A stretch of DNA of 64,000 nucleotides from Tepidibacter thalassicus DSM 15285 (GTDB lineage Bacteria > Bacillota > Clostridia > Peptostreptococcales > Peptostreptococcaceae), in assembly GCF_900129915.1 (NCBI RefSeq), contig NZ_FQXH01000012.1, positions 1 through 64,000 of the forward strand, written 5' to 3'. Position numbers and translations under genes: made by a program. Each line of letters starts with the position of its first letter. The stretch's first letter is position 1. Below the pieces are notes generated by a model. It searched no databases. It was not told the origin of the DNA and saw nothing but the letters and a program-made list of their open reading frames with translations. Of the stretch, positions 1 through 8,706 are shown piece by piece.

Positions 1-242
1 TATACTTTTGCATAATCTGTATTTTGCTTACGAAGTAACTTAATTTGACTTCGCTGTTCTGACATTTTCATGTTTTTATTGTAACAAGTATAATATTCTT
101 TTCTTTGAGCTAAATAAGTATTATAAAGGAGTTTACATAAAAAACTATCTCTTTCTATATCTGCTATTTGCTCTTTTGTAGGATATATTTGAATTTTTTT
201 GCATAATATAATACTATTTTCATTTTTCTTCTTGAACCCCAT
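1..242 (-). CDS. tnpB: TnpB/OrfB-type transposon protein, 5' part only (cut by window edge)
   Basis: The minus strand reads open from an ATG at 242-240 to the left edge, giving 80 codons with no stop. The N-terminus has a Lys-rich start and the segment KKIQIYPTKEQ, followed by LLYNTYLAQRKEYY. This is the typical start of IS200/IS605-family OrfB (TnpB), where an N-terminal helix-turn-helix region precedes the RuvC-like nuclease. A ribosome binding site AAAGGGG lies just upstream (253-259). TnpB proteins are RNA-guided nucleases encoded by these transposons. Catalytic residues and the right end of the element lie outside the window, so activity cannot be judged. No tnpA is visible upstream between 243 and 500. 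Confidence 0.72.
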   Translation of the reverse strand, partial: MGFKKKNENSIILCKKIQIYPTKEQIADIERDSFLCKLLYNTYLAQRKEYYTCYNKNMKMSEQRSQIKLLRKQNTDYAKV

Positions 243-513
243 TTTCTAGAATCCCCTTTATCTCTTTTTTTAGTTTTTTCTGTTTATAACTTCTACTACC
301 ATAAAGCTTAGCAGAAAAAACATGAACTATTATCATCAAATCTAATGTATAAAATAGTCAACAGATTCTTATATGTTTTTTCAGATTTTATTTAGCTGTT
401 AAAAGCACCTCAAAATTTAGGTTGTTTTGTATTTATTTTTAGTTTCTCCTAAATGTGTAAGAATATTATTTGATAATTTTTCCACTTTGTAAAAATTAAA
501 ATTAAAAAATATA
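243..513. other. Non-coding stretch between tnpB start and infC promoter
   Basis: About 270 AT-rich bases with no convincing gene on either strand. It should contain the upstream end of the tnpB-carrying element, but I could not identify a clear subterminal hairpin or target motif. The only structure seen is a short imperfect inverted repeat around 411-424 (CCT...AGG), which is too weak to call. Confidence 0.4.
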
Positions 514-542
514 TTGACATAAAAAAATAAACGTGATAAACT
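514..542 (+). promoter_or_regulatory. Promoter of infC-rpmI-rplT
   Basis: TTGACA at 514-519 and TAAACT at 537-542 are separated by 17 bases, a good match to a sigma-A promoter. Transcription would start near 549, directly upstream of the structured leader. Confidence 0.75.
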
Positions 543-547
543 AACAG

Positions 548-669
548 TTGTGAAATAAAGCAGAAGTTATCCGCTTCTCACCTTACTCCGATGGTTGTAG
601 GGTTAATGACTGGATTTTGAAGTCTTAGTTGTGGTATGTGTACGGATAGCTTATGCTATCCGTTTTTTA
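548..669 (+). promoter_or_regulatory. L20-type ribosomal leader with transcription attenuator
   Basis: The leader of infC-rpmI-rplT starts with a small hairpin (AGAAG 562-566 / CTTCT 574-578) and ends with a strong intrinsic terminator: ACGGATAGC (642-650), loop TTAT, GCTATCCGT (655-663) and a U run to 668. In Firmicutes this operon is autoregulated by ribosomal protein L20 binding a leader that mimics its rRNA site and promotes premature termination. The position, length and terminator fit that class. The L20 binding core was not modelled. Confidence 0.72.
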
Positions 670-697
670 TTTTTAATATATTTGGAGGTGTCTAACT

Positions 698-1204
698 ATT
701 AAAGAGTTACCAATTAATGAAGAGATAAGAGATAAGGAAGTAAGACTTATTTCTAACACAGGTGAGCAATTAGGTATTATGTCTGCAAGGGAAGCACAGA
801 TAATAGCAAATAACAATAATTTAGATTTAGTAAAAATAGCACCTAATGCAAATCCACCTGTATGCAAAATAATGGATTATGGAAAGTATAAGTACGAACA
901 ATCTAGAAAAGAGAAAGAATCAAAGAAGAAACAAAAGACTATAAATGTTAAGGAAATAAGATTAAGACCAGCCATAGAAGAACACGATTTAAATACAAAA
1001 GCTAAACAAGCGATTAAGTTCTTAAACAAGGGAGATAAAGTTAAGGTTGAGCTTAGATTTAGAGGAAGAGAGCTTGGACATAAAGATGCAGGTCTTGAGG
1101 TTGTTAATAAATTTATAGATTATGTTAAGGATGTTGGTACACCAGCTAAATCCCCAAAATTTGAAGGGAATAAATTGGTTGTGACATTAGATCCTAAAAA
1201 ATAA
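698..1204 (+). CDS. infC: Translation initiation factor IF-3, AUU start
   Basis: IF-3 binds the 30S subunit, keeps it apart from 50S and checks start-codon choice. The reading frame has no ATG at the expected N-terminus; it starts at ATT (698-700), eight bases after a GGAGGT site (684-689), giving IKELPINEEI and a full 168-residue protein. Starting at the first ATG (779) would remove about 27 conserved residues. An AUU start is the classical autoregulatory feature of infC, because IF-3 itself discriminates against non-canonical starts. The N domain (INEEIRDKEVRLI, YGKYKYEQ) and C domain (KEIRLRPAIEEHD, VELRFRGRE) are both complete. First gene of the infC-rpmI-rplT operon. Confidence 0.96.
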   Translation: MKELPINEEIRDKEVRLISNTGEQLGIMSAREAQIIANNNNLDLVKIAPNANPPVCKIMDYGKYKYEQSRKEKESKKKQKTINVKEIRLRPAIEEHDLNTKAKQAIKFLNKGDKVKVELRFRGRELGHKDAGLEVVNKFIDYVKDVGTPAKSPKFEGNKLVVTLDPKK

Positions 1205-1230
1205 TTATACTTTGAGAGGAGGAAATTAAT

Positions 1231-1428
1231 ATGCCAAAAATGAAAACTCATAGAGGAGCAGCTAAAAGATTTAAAGCTACAGGAAAAGGTAAATTAAAAA
1301 GAGCAAAAGCTTATAAAAGCCATATATTAACTAAGAAAAGTGCAAAAACAAAGATGAATCTTAGAAAATCAGCTTTAGTAAGTGCTGGAGATCAAAAGAG
1401 AATAGCAAGATTATTACCATACGTGTAA
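1231..1428 (+). CDS. rpmI: 50S ribosomal protein L35
   Basis: A 65-residue, very basic protein starting [20 protein letters not shown], which is the L35 signature and the usual family length. It is a structural protein of the large ribosomal subunit. An AGAGGAGG ribosome binding site precedes it. It lies between infC and rplT in the conserved order and shares their leader control. Confidence 0.97.
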   Translation: MPKMKTHRGAAKRFKATGKGKLKRAKAYKSHILTKKSAKTKMNLRKSALVSAGDQKRIARLLPYV

Positions 1429-1459
1429 AATAGATGTTTGAACAAAGGAGGTCGTAAAG

Positions 1460-1819
1460 ATGGCAAGAGTTAAAAAGGCAATAAATGCTCGTAAAAAACA
1501 TAAAAAAATATTAAAACTTGCAAAAGGTTTTAGAGGAGCTAGAAGTAGATTATTTAGACCAGCTAATGAATTTGTAATGAAGGCTTTAAGACATGCTTAT
1601 GTAGGTAGAAAGCTTAAAAAGAGAGATTTTAGAAAACTTTGGATACAAAGAATAAATGCAGCTACAAGACTTCATGGATTATCTTATTCAAGATTTATAA
1701 ATGGATTAAAATTAGCTGGAATTAATATAAATAGAAAAATGTTATCAGAAATGGCAATAAATGATCCGGAAGGATTTAAGCAATTAGTTGAAACTGCTAA
1801 GCAAAAAATAAATGCTTAA
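1460..1819 (+). CDS. rplT: 50S ribosomal protein L20
   Basis: A 119-residue basic protein beginning [23 protein letters not shown] and containing [17 protein letters not shown], the L20 family signature at the normal length. L20 is needed early in 50S assembly and in Firmicutes represses this operon through the leader at 548-669. Last gene of the operon, followed by a shared terminator. Confidence 0.97.
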   Translation: MARVKKAINARKKHKKILKLAKGFRGARSRLFRPANEFVMKALRHAYVGRKLKKRDFRKLWIQRINAATRLHGLSYSRFINGLKLAGININRKMLSEMAINDPEGFKQLVETAKQKINA

Positions 1820-1820
1820 T

Positions 1821-1855
1821 AAAAATTCCTTAGATTTTATCTAAGGAATTTTTTT
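1821..1855. terminator. Bidirectional terminator between rplT and thiE/tenI
   Basis: Stem AAAAATTCCTTAG (1821-1833) with CTAAGGAATTTTTTT (1841-1855). The symmetric A and T tracts allow termination from both converging operons. The stop codon of the minus-strand thi operon lies inside the stem. Confidence 0.85.
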
Positions 1856-2429
1856 GTAATTCTTTAATTGTGTTTAATATGTTTTTTGATTGCATTATTC
1901 CGGACATAATAGCAACTCCATTTGCACCAGCTTTATATACATTTTTTATATTGTATTTGTTTATACCTCCAATGGCAATTACAGGTATATTTACATTTTT
2001 TTTTATTTCTCTTATGAATTCTAATCCTCTTGGTTTTAGGTTTTTTTTACAATCAGTTGGAAATATATGTCCTGCAATTATGTAATTAGCTCCGAGATTT
2101 TGAGCAGTGATTGCTTCATTTACACTATGTACAGAAACTCCTGTTATTCCGTTAAATTTAGGTAAACTATTATTTATAAAATTAAAACCTATGTGGAACC
2201 CATGGCATTTTAAATCTTTAGCTACATTTAAGTTATTGTTTATTATAAGAGGAACATTTTTTTTATCTGTTATGCTTTTGATTTTTTTAGCTATTGAGTA
2301 AAGTTCATCGTATTTTAAATCTTTTTCTCTGAGTATAACAGCGTCAATTCCAGCGTTTACAGATTCTTCAATGACTCTAAATATATTATTATCAGGTATC
2401 AATTTTCTATTGGTGATAAGGTATATCAT
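1830..2429 (-). CDS. ThiE/TenI-family protein, TenI-like (thiazole tautomerase or thiamine phosphate synthase)
   Basis: A 199-residue TIM-barrel protein of the ThiE/TenI family. VILREKDL near residue 35 and GVSVHS near residue 97 are shared by both subfamilies. The motif GHIFPTDCKKNLKPRG (about residues 120-135) is closer to Bacillus TenI (GH-F-TDCKKG-RG), the thiazole tautomerase, than to the GP-F-T-TK motif of ThiE, which joins thiazole and pyrimidine phosphates. The operon makes both precursors, so either role fits. Last gene of the riboswitch-controlled thi operon, one base after thiC. Automatic annotation would probably say ThiE; I favour TenI-like. Confidence 0.85.
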   Translation of the reverse strand: MIYLITNRKLIPDNNIFRVIEESVNAGIDAVILREKDLKYDELYSIAKKIKSITDKKNVPLIINNNLNVAKDLKCHGFHIGFNFINNSLPKFNGITGVSVHSVNEAITAQNLGANYIIAGHIFPTDCKKNLKPRGLEFIREIKKNVNIPVIAIGGINKYNIKNVYKAGANGVAIMSGIMQSKNILNTIKELQKNSLDKI

Positions 2430-2430
2430 G

Positions 2431-3744
2431 TTAATTATCCTCTCTTAATAAATTGATGTTTTTACCTTCTAGTATTTTATTCATATTTCTCATAGAACAC
2501 ATTTTTCCACACATTGTACAGCTGTCATTATGTTCTGGAATAGATGAGTTTCTAAATTTTCTAGCTTTTTCTTCGTCTATGCAAAGTTTAAACATTTTTT
2601 CCCAATCTAAATTTTGTCTTGCTTTGCTCATTTCATAATCCCAATCTTTTGCATATTTAATTCCCTTAGCTATATCAGCTGCGTGTGCTGCAATTTTTGA
2701 TGCTATTATACCTTCTTTCATATCATCTAGAGTAGGGAGTCTTAAGTGTTCAGCAGGTGTAACATAGCATAGAAAATCAGCTCCAGAGCTTGCTGCTATG
2801 GTACCACCTATTGCACTTGTTATATGATCATATCCAGGAGCGATATCAGTGACAATAGGACCTAGAACATAAAATGGTGCACCATGGCATAGTTTTTTTT
2901 CAAGAAGCATATTAGCTTGTATTTCATTAATAGCCATATGACCAGGTCCTTCAATCATGACTTGAACATTTTTTTCCCAAGCTCTTTTTGTAAGTTCTCC
3001 TAAAATGATAAGTTCTTCAATTTGAGATGCATCAGTAGAATCATTTATAGAACCAGGGCGGCAAGCATCTCCCAGACTTAAAGTAACATCGTATTTTTCG
3101 CAAATATCTAAAAGCTCATCATAATATTCATAAAAAGGATTTTCGCTGTTATTAAGTTCCATCCATGCAAACAATAAAGAACCACCTCTGGAAACTATAT
3201 TAGTAAGACGTTTATTTTTTTTAAAAGTTTCGCAAGTTCTTTTTGTTAAACCTGCATGAATAGTAACAAAATCTACGCCATCTTTAGCGTGTTTTTCAAC
3301 TACATCTAAAAATTCTTTGGCTTTAATATCTTTGAGTTCTTTATCGTAAAAACCAACAGCATCGTAAATTGGAACAGTACCAATCATGGCAGGAGACAAC
3401 TCGATTATTTTTTTTCTAAACTCTTCGGTTTTACCAAATGAACTTAAATCCATTATGGCTTCAGCTTTAAGTTCAATTGCTTTTTTTACTTTTTCTATTT
3501 CAGGTTCTATATTTGGACAATCTTTTGATATTCCCAAATTTACATTTATTTTAGTTCTAAGACCTTCTCCTATACCTTCTGGATTTAATGATTTATGATT
3601 TTTATTAGCTGGAATAACTACTTTACCATTTGCAATCAAGTTTTTAAGTATATTTACATCTATTTTTTCTTTTTGAGCAACTATTTCCATTTCTTTAGTT
3701 GTAATTCCTTTTTTTGCAGCATCCATTTGAGTTGTATAATTCAT
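2431..3744 (-). CDS. thiC: Phosphomethylpyrimidine synthase ThiC
   Basis: Radical SAM enzyme that rearranges aminoimidazole ribotide to HMP phosphate, the pyrimidine half of thiamine. The 437-residue protein contains [14 protein letters not shown] and the C-terminal cysteine cluster CTMCGKMC (about residues 409-416) that holds the 4Fe-4S cluster. The length is that of the short bacterial form. It sits between thiH and thiE/tenI with short gaps, under the TPP riboswitch. Confidence 0.97.
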   Translation of the reverse strand: MNYTTQMDAAKKGITTKEMEIVAQKEKIDVNILKNLIANGKVVIPANKNHKSLNPEGIGEGLRTKINVNLGISKDCPNIEPEIEKVKKAIELKAEAIMDLSSFGKTEEFRKKIIELSPAMIGTVPIYDAVGFYDKELKDIKAKEFLDVVEKHAKDGVDFVTIHAGLTKRTCETFKKNKRLTNIVSRGGSLLFAWMELNNSENPFYEYYDELLDICEKYDVTLSLGDACRPGSINDSTDASQIEELIILGELTKRAWEKNVQVMIEGPGHMAINEIQANMLLEKKLCHGAPFYVLGPIVTDIAPGYDHITSAIGGTIAASSGADFLCYVTPAEHLRLPTLDDMKEGIIASKIAAHAADIAKGIKYAKDWDYEMSKARQNLDWEKMFKLCIDEEKARKFRNSSIPEHNDSCTMCGKMCSMRNMNKILEGKNINLLREDN

Positions 3745-3759
3745 ATTAAATTCTCCTTT

Positions 3760-4863
3760 CTATATATGATCCCAATCTTTAAAAATGGGTTGATATCCTT
3801 TTTTAAGAAGTGAATTTTTAATTTCTGAAACACTTCGTGTATCAGCTATTTCAAATTGGTTAGAGCTTTTATTAACTTGAGAATGTCCTCCAACACTAGT
3901 ACAAACTCCTGCTGACATCTTGGTAATCCCAAGGGGGATGAGGTTTTCTCTAAATTCTTTACTTTCTCTAGTTGAAATATTTATTCCGGCGTAAGGCATA
4001 AATAGTTTAAGAGCAAGCATTACTTGTACTAGATTTTTATCAGTTACTTCATATATATCAGCAAAATTTCCTATATGAGGTCTAATTCTAGGAAGAGAAA
4101 AGCTTATTTCTACATCTAAATATTTATTTTGAAGATAATATCCATGAAGACCTGTAAAAAATGCTTCACTTCTAAAATCATAAAGGCCAAGTAAGGCACC
4201 GATATTTACTGACCTCATTTTAGCTCTGCATCCTCGTTCGGGTGCGTCTAATCTAAATTTATAATTTTTCTTAGGACCAGATACATGAACTTTATCGTAA
4301 ATAGTTTCATTATATACTTCTTGGTAAATGGTGAGAGAATCTACACCAGCATTTACAAGTTCTAAGTATTCTTTTTCTGTAAGAGGATAAATTTCAATAC
4401 ATATGGAATCAAAGTAATTTTTTAGTATGTAAATACAATCTTTAATATATGAAATTGGGGTTTGTGATTTAGATTCTCCGGTTAAAATTAATATATGTCT
4501 AAGACCAGTTGAAGAAATTTTTTTAGCTTCAATTTCAATTTCTTCAAGAGTTAATTTTTTTCTTGAAATTTTATTTTCAACATTAAAGCTACAATAAGAA
4601 CATTTATTGGAACAGTAATTTGAAATATACATAGGAGTATATAAAATTATAGATTTTCCAAAATGTTGTATAGACAATTTGTTTGATTTTTGAGCCATTT
4701 CTTCTAAATAATTTTCTGCGGTGGGGGATAGTAGCGTTAAAAAGTCAAATTCATTTAATCTATTTTTACTAATAACATTTAAAATATCAATATCAGTTAT
4801 ATTTTTAAAATAATTATCGAAATCAAAATGTTTATATTTGACATATTCATCGTAAAAACTCAT
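3760..4863 (-). CDS. thiH: 2-iminoacetate synthase ThiH
   Basis: Anaerobic radical SAM tyrosine lyase that supplies dehydroglycine for thiazole formation. The 367-residue protein has the CxxxCxxC cluster NYCSNKCSYC (Cys84, Cys88, Cys91) and the ThiH-type C-terminus with GVCTSVGGHS. The use of ThiH rather than the oxygen-dependent ThiO agrees with an anaerobe. It directly abuts thiG and precedes thiC in the operon. Confidence 0.96.
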   Translation of the reverse strand: MSFYDEYVKYKHFDFDNYFKNITDIDILNVISKNRLNEFDFLTLLSPTAENYLEEMAQKSNKLSIQHFGKSIILYTPMYISNYCSNKCSYCSFNVENKISRKKLTLEEIEIEAKKISSTGLRHILILTGESKSQTPISYIKDCIYILKNYFDSICIEIYPLTEKEYLELVNAGVDSLTIYQEVYNETIYDKVHVSGPKKNYKFRLDAPERGCRAKMRSVNIGALLGLYDFRSEAFFTGLHGYYLQNKYLDVEISFSLPRIRPHIGNFADIYEVTDKNLVQVMLALKLFMPYAGINISTRESKEFRENLIPLGITKMSAGVCTSVGGHSQVNKSSNQFEIADTRSVSEIKNSLLKKGYQPIFKDWDHI

Positions 4864-5640
4864 TTAAATATCGCCTCCATACAGAAATCCTGTAAGTGGA
4901 GAAGAAGCACTAGCATATTTCTTAACAGCTCCCATTTTAGCAAGATATGCTTTTCTACCAGCTATTACAGCATGATGAAAAGCTTCACCCATAACAACTG
5001 GATCATTTGATGATGCAATAGCGGTATTTACAAGTACTGCGTCTGCTCCCATTTCCATTGCTTTTGCAGCTTGAGAAGGTTTGCCTATACCTGCATCTAC
5101 AATTATGGGAACATTAATTTCATCTATTAAAATTTGAATCATTTCTTCGGTTCTAAGTCCTTTGTTAGTTCCTATTGGAGCTCCGAGAGGCATTACAGCA
5201 GCTGCTCCAGCATCAACCATTCGTTTTGCGTCCATCAAATCAGGATTCATATAAGGAAGAACAATGAATCCTTCTTTTGCCAGTATATTTGTAGCTTTAA
5301 TTGTTTCATAGTTATCTGGGAGAAGATATTTATTATCAGAAATAACTTCTATTTTTATCCAATTTCCACAACCTGCAGCTCTTGCTAGTTTAGCTATTCT
5401 TACAGCTTCATCAGCATTTCTAGCTCCAGATGTGTTTGGAAGAAGAATACAGTTTTTATCTATATAATTTAGTATATTTTCTTCAGGAGAGTTTAAGTTT
5501 ACTCTTCTTAAAGCAACAGTGATAACTTGAGAATTAGAAGATTTTATAACTTTAGGTAGTATTTCGTTTGAAGAATATTTTCCTGTTCCAATAAAAAGTC
5601 TGCTATTTAACTCGGTTTGACCGATTTTTAATCTATCCAT
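4864..5640 (-). CDS. thiG: Thiazole synthase ThiG
   Basis: A 258-residue TIM barrel that condenses DXP, dehydroglycine and sulfur from ThiS thiocarboxylate into the thiazole phosphate. [10 protein letters not shown] near the N-terminus, WIKIEVISD containing the Schiff-base lysine region, and [20 protein letters not shown] are family hallmarks. Located between thiF and thiH. The start at 5640 has an AAGGAGG ribosome binding site. Confidence 0.97.
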   Translation of the reverse strand: MDRLKIGQTELNSRLFIGTGKYSSNEILPKVIKSSNSQVITVALRRVNLNSPEENILNYIDKNCILLPNTSGARNADEAVRIAKLARAAGCGNWIKIEVISDNKYLLPDNYETIKATNILAKEGFIVLPYMNPDLMDAKRMVDAGAAAVMPLGAPIGTNKGLRTEEMIQILIDEINVPIIVDAGIGKPSQAAKAMEMGADAVLVNTAIASSNDPVVMGEAFHHAVIAGRKAYLAKMGAVKKYASASSPLTGFLYGGDI

Positions 5641-5651
5641 AATAAACCTCC

Positions 5652-6290
5652 TTAAGCTTTTTCTTTGCCTAAAATAAGTCTTAAAACCATGTTAGCTTGA
5701 TGATATGCAGCTATTCCAACTCTTGGAGCCATAAGTCCACATCCAGGTTTTGATTGTGATGTATTATCACCGACTATATAAAAATTGTCCTTAATTTTTT
5801 TTGTAACTATTGAATTAGAAGAAAAATATCCTGCAACTCCCGAAGATGATATTAATTTTTTTTCAGGCATTTTGGATAGAATAGTATTTGCTAAAATAGC
5901 TTTTGATTTTGGATTGTCAAATGCTTCTACTATAATATCAACATCTTTGAATATTTCTTCTATATTGTTTTCATCAATAAAAATATTTTTAGTTTCTATA
6001 TCAACAAAAGGGTTGCAATTATTAATAATATCTTTTAGCGCACAGGTTTTTTTCATTCCGATGTGTTTTATAAAATATTGTTGTCTATTTAAGTTGCTTA
6101 AATCTACTACATCAAAATCTACAAGAAGAAGTTTACCAATACCTATTCTAGCTAGAGATATAGCTACATTTGAACCGAGACCACCAAGACCTGCTATTCC
6201 AATTTTTGCTTTTTTTATTTTATTTTGAACATTAGGAGAATGTCTTAATGCTAAAATATATTCGAATTCTTCTTTTGATAATTTATTCAA
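5652..6290 (-). CDS. thiF: ThiS adenylyltransferase ThiF
   Basis: E1-like enzyme that adenylates the C-terminal glycine of ThiS so that it can receive sulfur. The 212-residue protein has the nucleotide-binding loop [11 protein letters not shown] (about residues 31-41), the acidic strand [18 protein letters not shown], and a late cysteine in [10 protein letters not shown]. It is the short clostridial form. Two bases separate it from thiS, and together with thiG and thiH it makes the thiazole moiety. Confidence 0.94.
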   Translation of the reverse strand: MNKLSKEEFEYILALRHSPNVQNKIKKAKIGIAGLGGLGSNVAISLARIGIGKLLLVDFDVVDLSNLNRQQYFIKHIGMKKTCALKDIINNCNPFVDIETKNIFIDENNIEEIFKDVDIIVEAFDNPKSKAILANTILSKMPEKKLISSSGVAGYFSSNSIVTKKIKDNFYIVGDNTSQSKPGCGLMAPRVGIAAYHQANMVLRLILGKEKA

Positions 6291-6292
6291 AA

Positions 6293-6487
6293 TTAACCTC
6301 CTCCTACAAAATTAATTATTTCGATTTTATCTTTTTTGCTGAGCTTTTTATCTGTATATTCACTTTTAGAGATTATGTTAAAATTTACTTCAACTACTAC
6401 TGTGTCAGGATTTAAATTGAGTTTTTCAAGAAGATCTTTAACTGTTATTTCTTCTTTAAAATCTATTTTTTCACCGTTGACAATCAT
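6293..6487 (-). CDS. thiS: Sulfur carrier protein ThiS
   Basis: A 64-residue ubiquitin-like sulfur carrier ending in Gly-Gly (INFVGGG), the tail that becomes a thiocarboxylate. I chose the ATG at 6487, which gives MIVNGEKIDF and has an AAGGAGG site 6-12 bases upstream (6494-6500); a longer frame upstream would run through that site and into the terminator. First gene of the thi operon, directly behind the riboswitch expression platform. Confidence 0.95.
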   Translation of the reverse strand: MIVNGEKIDFKEEITVKDLLEKLNLNPDTVVVEVNFNIISKSEYTDKKLSKKDKIEIINFVGGG

Positions 6488-6510
6488 ATTTAACCTCCTT
6501 TCCGGATAAT

Positions 6511-6547
6511 ATAAAAGGCACAAATCCCAGAATAAGGATTTGTGCCT
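6511..6547 (-). terminator. Riboswitch-controlled terminator upstream of thiS
   Basis: Minus-strand hairpin with a 12-base arm: AGGCACAAATCC (6547-6536) pairs with GGATTTGTGCCT (6527-6516) and is followed by a U-rich tail (6516-6511). It lies between the TPP aptamer and thiS, so it is the expression platform for transcription termination when TPP is bound. Confidence 0.88.
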
Positions 6548-6579
6548 ATATATTTACATATAAAAATACATATACATCC

Positions 6580-6672
6580 ACTTCCCTACGCTGGTATTAT
6601 CCAGATCAGGTTAAAGGGTTAAAGACTTCATTGGGTCTTACTCTCAGCTGGCCTTTCCAGCACCCCTAGCGA
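6580..6672 (-). promoter_or_regulatory. TPP (THI-box) riboswitch
   Basis: The minus strand shows the THI-box elements in order: GCTAGGGGTGC (6670-6660), GCTGAGA, ACCTGATCTGGATAATACC and AGCGTAGGGAA (ending near 6582). Binding of thiamine pyrophosphate would favour the downstream terminator at 6511-6547 and shut off thiSFGHC-thiE/tenI. Confidence 0.97.
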
Positions 6673-6818
6673 AATTTTATTTACTTTTAGAATTATAATA
6701 ACATATGAATAAATTTTATTCAATTATATTATTCTAAAAATTTCCTAGAAAAATAAAAAGTATATTTTTTTATATAATGGAAATGATATACAAAGAGTAG
6801 GTTATAGGAGGTTTTTTT

Positions 6819-7463
6819 ATGAGGATTCCAAATCATATAGGTATAATACCAGATGGAAATAGGAGATGGGCTTTAAAGCAAGGTATGAGTAAAGAGAAGG
6901 GATATGATAAAGGATTAAATCCAGGACTTGAAGTGTTTAAAATTTGTAAAGAAATTGGAATAAAAGAGATTACATATTATGGGTTTACAGTTGATAATAC
7001 TAAAAGACCATCTGTTCAAACTAAAGCTTTTACAAAAGCTTGTATAGATGCTGTTAATATGCTTTCAAAAGAAGATGCATCTTTATTAGTGGTGGGAAAT
7101 ACTAATTCACCTATGTTTCCTAAAGAATTAATTCCATATACTAAAAGAAGAGATTTTGGAAAAGGCGGCATAAAAGTTAATTTTTTAGTTAATTATGGCT
7201 GGAATTGGGATTTGGGTAGTTTAAATCAGAATGATTCTATTGGCAAAAACAATATAATTAAGAATTTAAAGTCAAGAGATGTATCCAGAGTAGATTTGAT
7301 AATAAGATGGGGAGGCAGAAGAAGATTGAGTGGTTTTTTACCAGTTCAATCTATTTATTCTGATTTTTACGTTGTAGACGATTATTGGCCAGATTTTAAA
7401 GCTCAGCATATATATGATGCTCTTAGTTGGTATGATAAACAAGATATAACGCTTGGAGGATAA
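6819..7463 (+). CDS. Divergent cis-prenyltransferase (UppS family)
   Basis: A 214-residue member of the undecaprenyl diphosphate synthase family, shorter than the usual 240-250. It keeps the catalytic Asp in IIPDGNRRWALKQG (Asp12) and the C-terminal WPDF region. Other key motifs differ: the usual STENW/RP segment reads FTVDNTKRP; the GGE(H/Q)RxSNFL motif reads GGRRRLSGFL, so Glu is replaced by Arg167; and the magnesium-ligand Glu of the YxE motif is Asp182. This looks like a paralogue with altered substrate or chain length, not the housekeeping uppS. It has an AGGAGG site directly upstream and stands alone, downstream of the divergent thi operon. Confidence 0.8.
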   Translation: MRIPNHIGIIPDGNRRWALKQGMSKEKGYDKGLNPGLEVFKICKEIGIKEITYYGFTVDNTKRPSVQTKAFTKACIDAVNMLSKEDASLLVVGNTNSPMFPKELIPYTKRRDFGKGGIKVNFLVNYGWNWDLGSLNQNDSIGKNNIIKNLKSRDVSRVDLIIRWGGRRRLSGFLPVQSIYSDFYVVDDYWPDFKAQHIYDALSWYDKQDITLGG

Positions 7464-7557
7464 TTTTTGTGTATTTATATGCAAAACTTTGATATAATGT
7501 ATTTGTATGGTAAAATTTACACATTATGATTTAAAATCAAACTGGGGGTGTCGAGAT

Positions 7558-8646
7558 ATGAGTTTTAAACTACCACAATATAAAGAACCTGATTTTGAAC
7601 AAGCATTTTTAAAAAATGCTCCAAATGTAAAAACTCAAAAAGTTGTAAAAGAAGGAGTGGCACCAGATAATTATCATGGAACTACAATATTTCCGGAGTA
7701 TTTTAAAATAAATGGAAATTGGGTTTTAGCTAAAGAAAGTAGAATGGATTGTGTAGTTGTTGTAAAGAATGATAATGAAGTTGAGATTAAGGAATTTAGA
7801 AATTTAAAAGTTGGAGAAAATGTTGTAGTTGGAAGAACTGAAGATGCAAGTGAAGGTATATATGTATATACTGAGGGATTTAAAGGAGAAGAAGATGTTG
7901 ATGAAACATTTGCATTTAGAAGTGGAAGATCAAGAGAGACTGCATACTCTAAGGATTATGATGATTTATATGATGTGTTAAGGCATGAAAAAGAGAATGG
8001 ATACATAGTTTGGGTTTTAGGACCTGCTGCTGTTTTTGATAAAGATGCAAGAGAAGCTATGGCGTCTCTTATAGACAATGGATATGTTCATGCGTTTTTA
8101 GGAGGAAATGCAGTAGCTACACATGATTTAGAAGCTGGTATGTTTGGAACTGCACTTGGACAAGATATATATACTCAAAAATCTATGAAAGATGGACATT
8201 ATAATCATTTGGATTTGTTAAATAAGGCTAGAAGAGCAGGTTCGATAGAAAAGCTTTTAGAGCAAGAAAATATCACAGATGGAATAATACATGCATGTGT
8301 TAAGAATAATGTTCCTGTAGTTTTAGGTGGTTCTATAAGAGATGATGGACCGCTTCCAATAGTAATATCAGATGTATATAAAGCTCAAAATGAAATGAGA
8401 AAACATACAAGAAAAGCTACAACAGTTATATGTCTCGCAACACAGCTTCATTCAATAGCAACGGGAAATATGACTCCTTCTTATACAGTTGTCGATGGAA
8501 AAGTAAGACCGGTATTTATTTATAGTGTTGATGTATCTGAATTTGCAGTTAACAAGTTAAGAGATAGGGGAACTTTGGAAGTTAAAACTATAGTCACAAA
8601 TGTACAAGATTTTTTAGTTAATTTAAAAAATAACTTAGTAAAATAG
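7558..8646 (+). CDS. Archaeal-type ornithine cyclodeaminase-like protein (LOR/SDH domain, TIGR00300 type)
   Basis: A 362-residue protein resembling the LOR/SDH conserved domain family, which includes archaeal ornithine cyclodeaminase and the C-terminal domain of AgrE/ArgZ. Visible segments are VWVLGPAAVFDKDAREAM, FLGGNAVATHDLE and PVVLGGSIRDDGPLP, the last two in an NAD-binding-like region. Ornithine cyclodeaminase makes proline from ornithine with ammonia release. I chose the ATG at 7558 because GGGGGTG lies at 7544-7550; the upstream ATG at 7507 lacks a ribosome binding site. No arginine or proline genes are adjacent, so the role is inferred only from the family. Confidence 0.75.
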   Translation: MSFKLPQYKEPDFEQAFLKNAPNVKTQKVVKEGVAPDNYHGTTIFPEYFKINGNWVLAKESRMDCVVVVKNDNEVEIKEFRNLKVGENVVVGRTEDASEGIYVYTEGFKGEEDVDETFAFRSGRSRETAYSKDYDDLYDVLRHEKENGYIVWVLGPAAVFDKDAREAMASLIDNGYVHAFLGGNAVATHDLEAGMFGTALGQDIYTQKSMKDGHYNHLDLLNKARRAGSIEKLLEQENITDGIIHACVKNNVPVVLGGSIRDDGPLPIVISDVYKAQNEMRKHTRKATTVICLATQLHSIATGNMTPSYTVVDGKVRPVFIYSVDVSEFAVNKLRDRGTLEVKTIVTNVQDFLVNLKNNLVK

Positions 8647-8664
8647 AAAATTGTATATTAAATT

Positions 8665-8706
8665 AAAAACTCATGGTTAGCAATTTGTATAATCATGAGT
8701 TTTCTT
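8665..8706 (+). terminator. Terminator after the ornithine cyclodeaminase-like gene
   Basis: AAAACTCATG (8666-8675) pairs with CATGAGTTTT (8694-8703) over an 18-base loop and ends in a short T tract. Confidence 0.7.

Noticed and set aside
5785..6228. Long open frame opposite thiF
   Set aside because: Shadow of thiF on the other strand; AT-rich antisense frames with Phe/Ile-rich content are common here.
6819..7463. Calling this gene uppS (housekeeping)
   Set aside because: Several normally fixed residues are changed and the neighbours frr, cdsA and dxr are absent.
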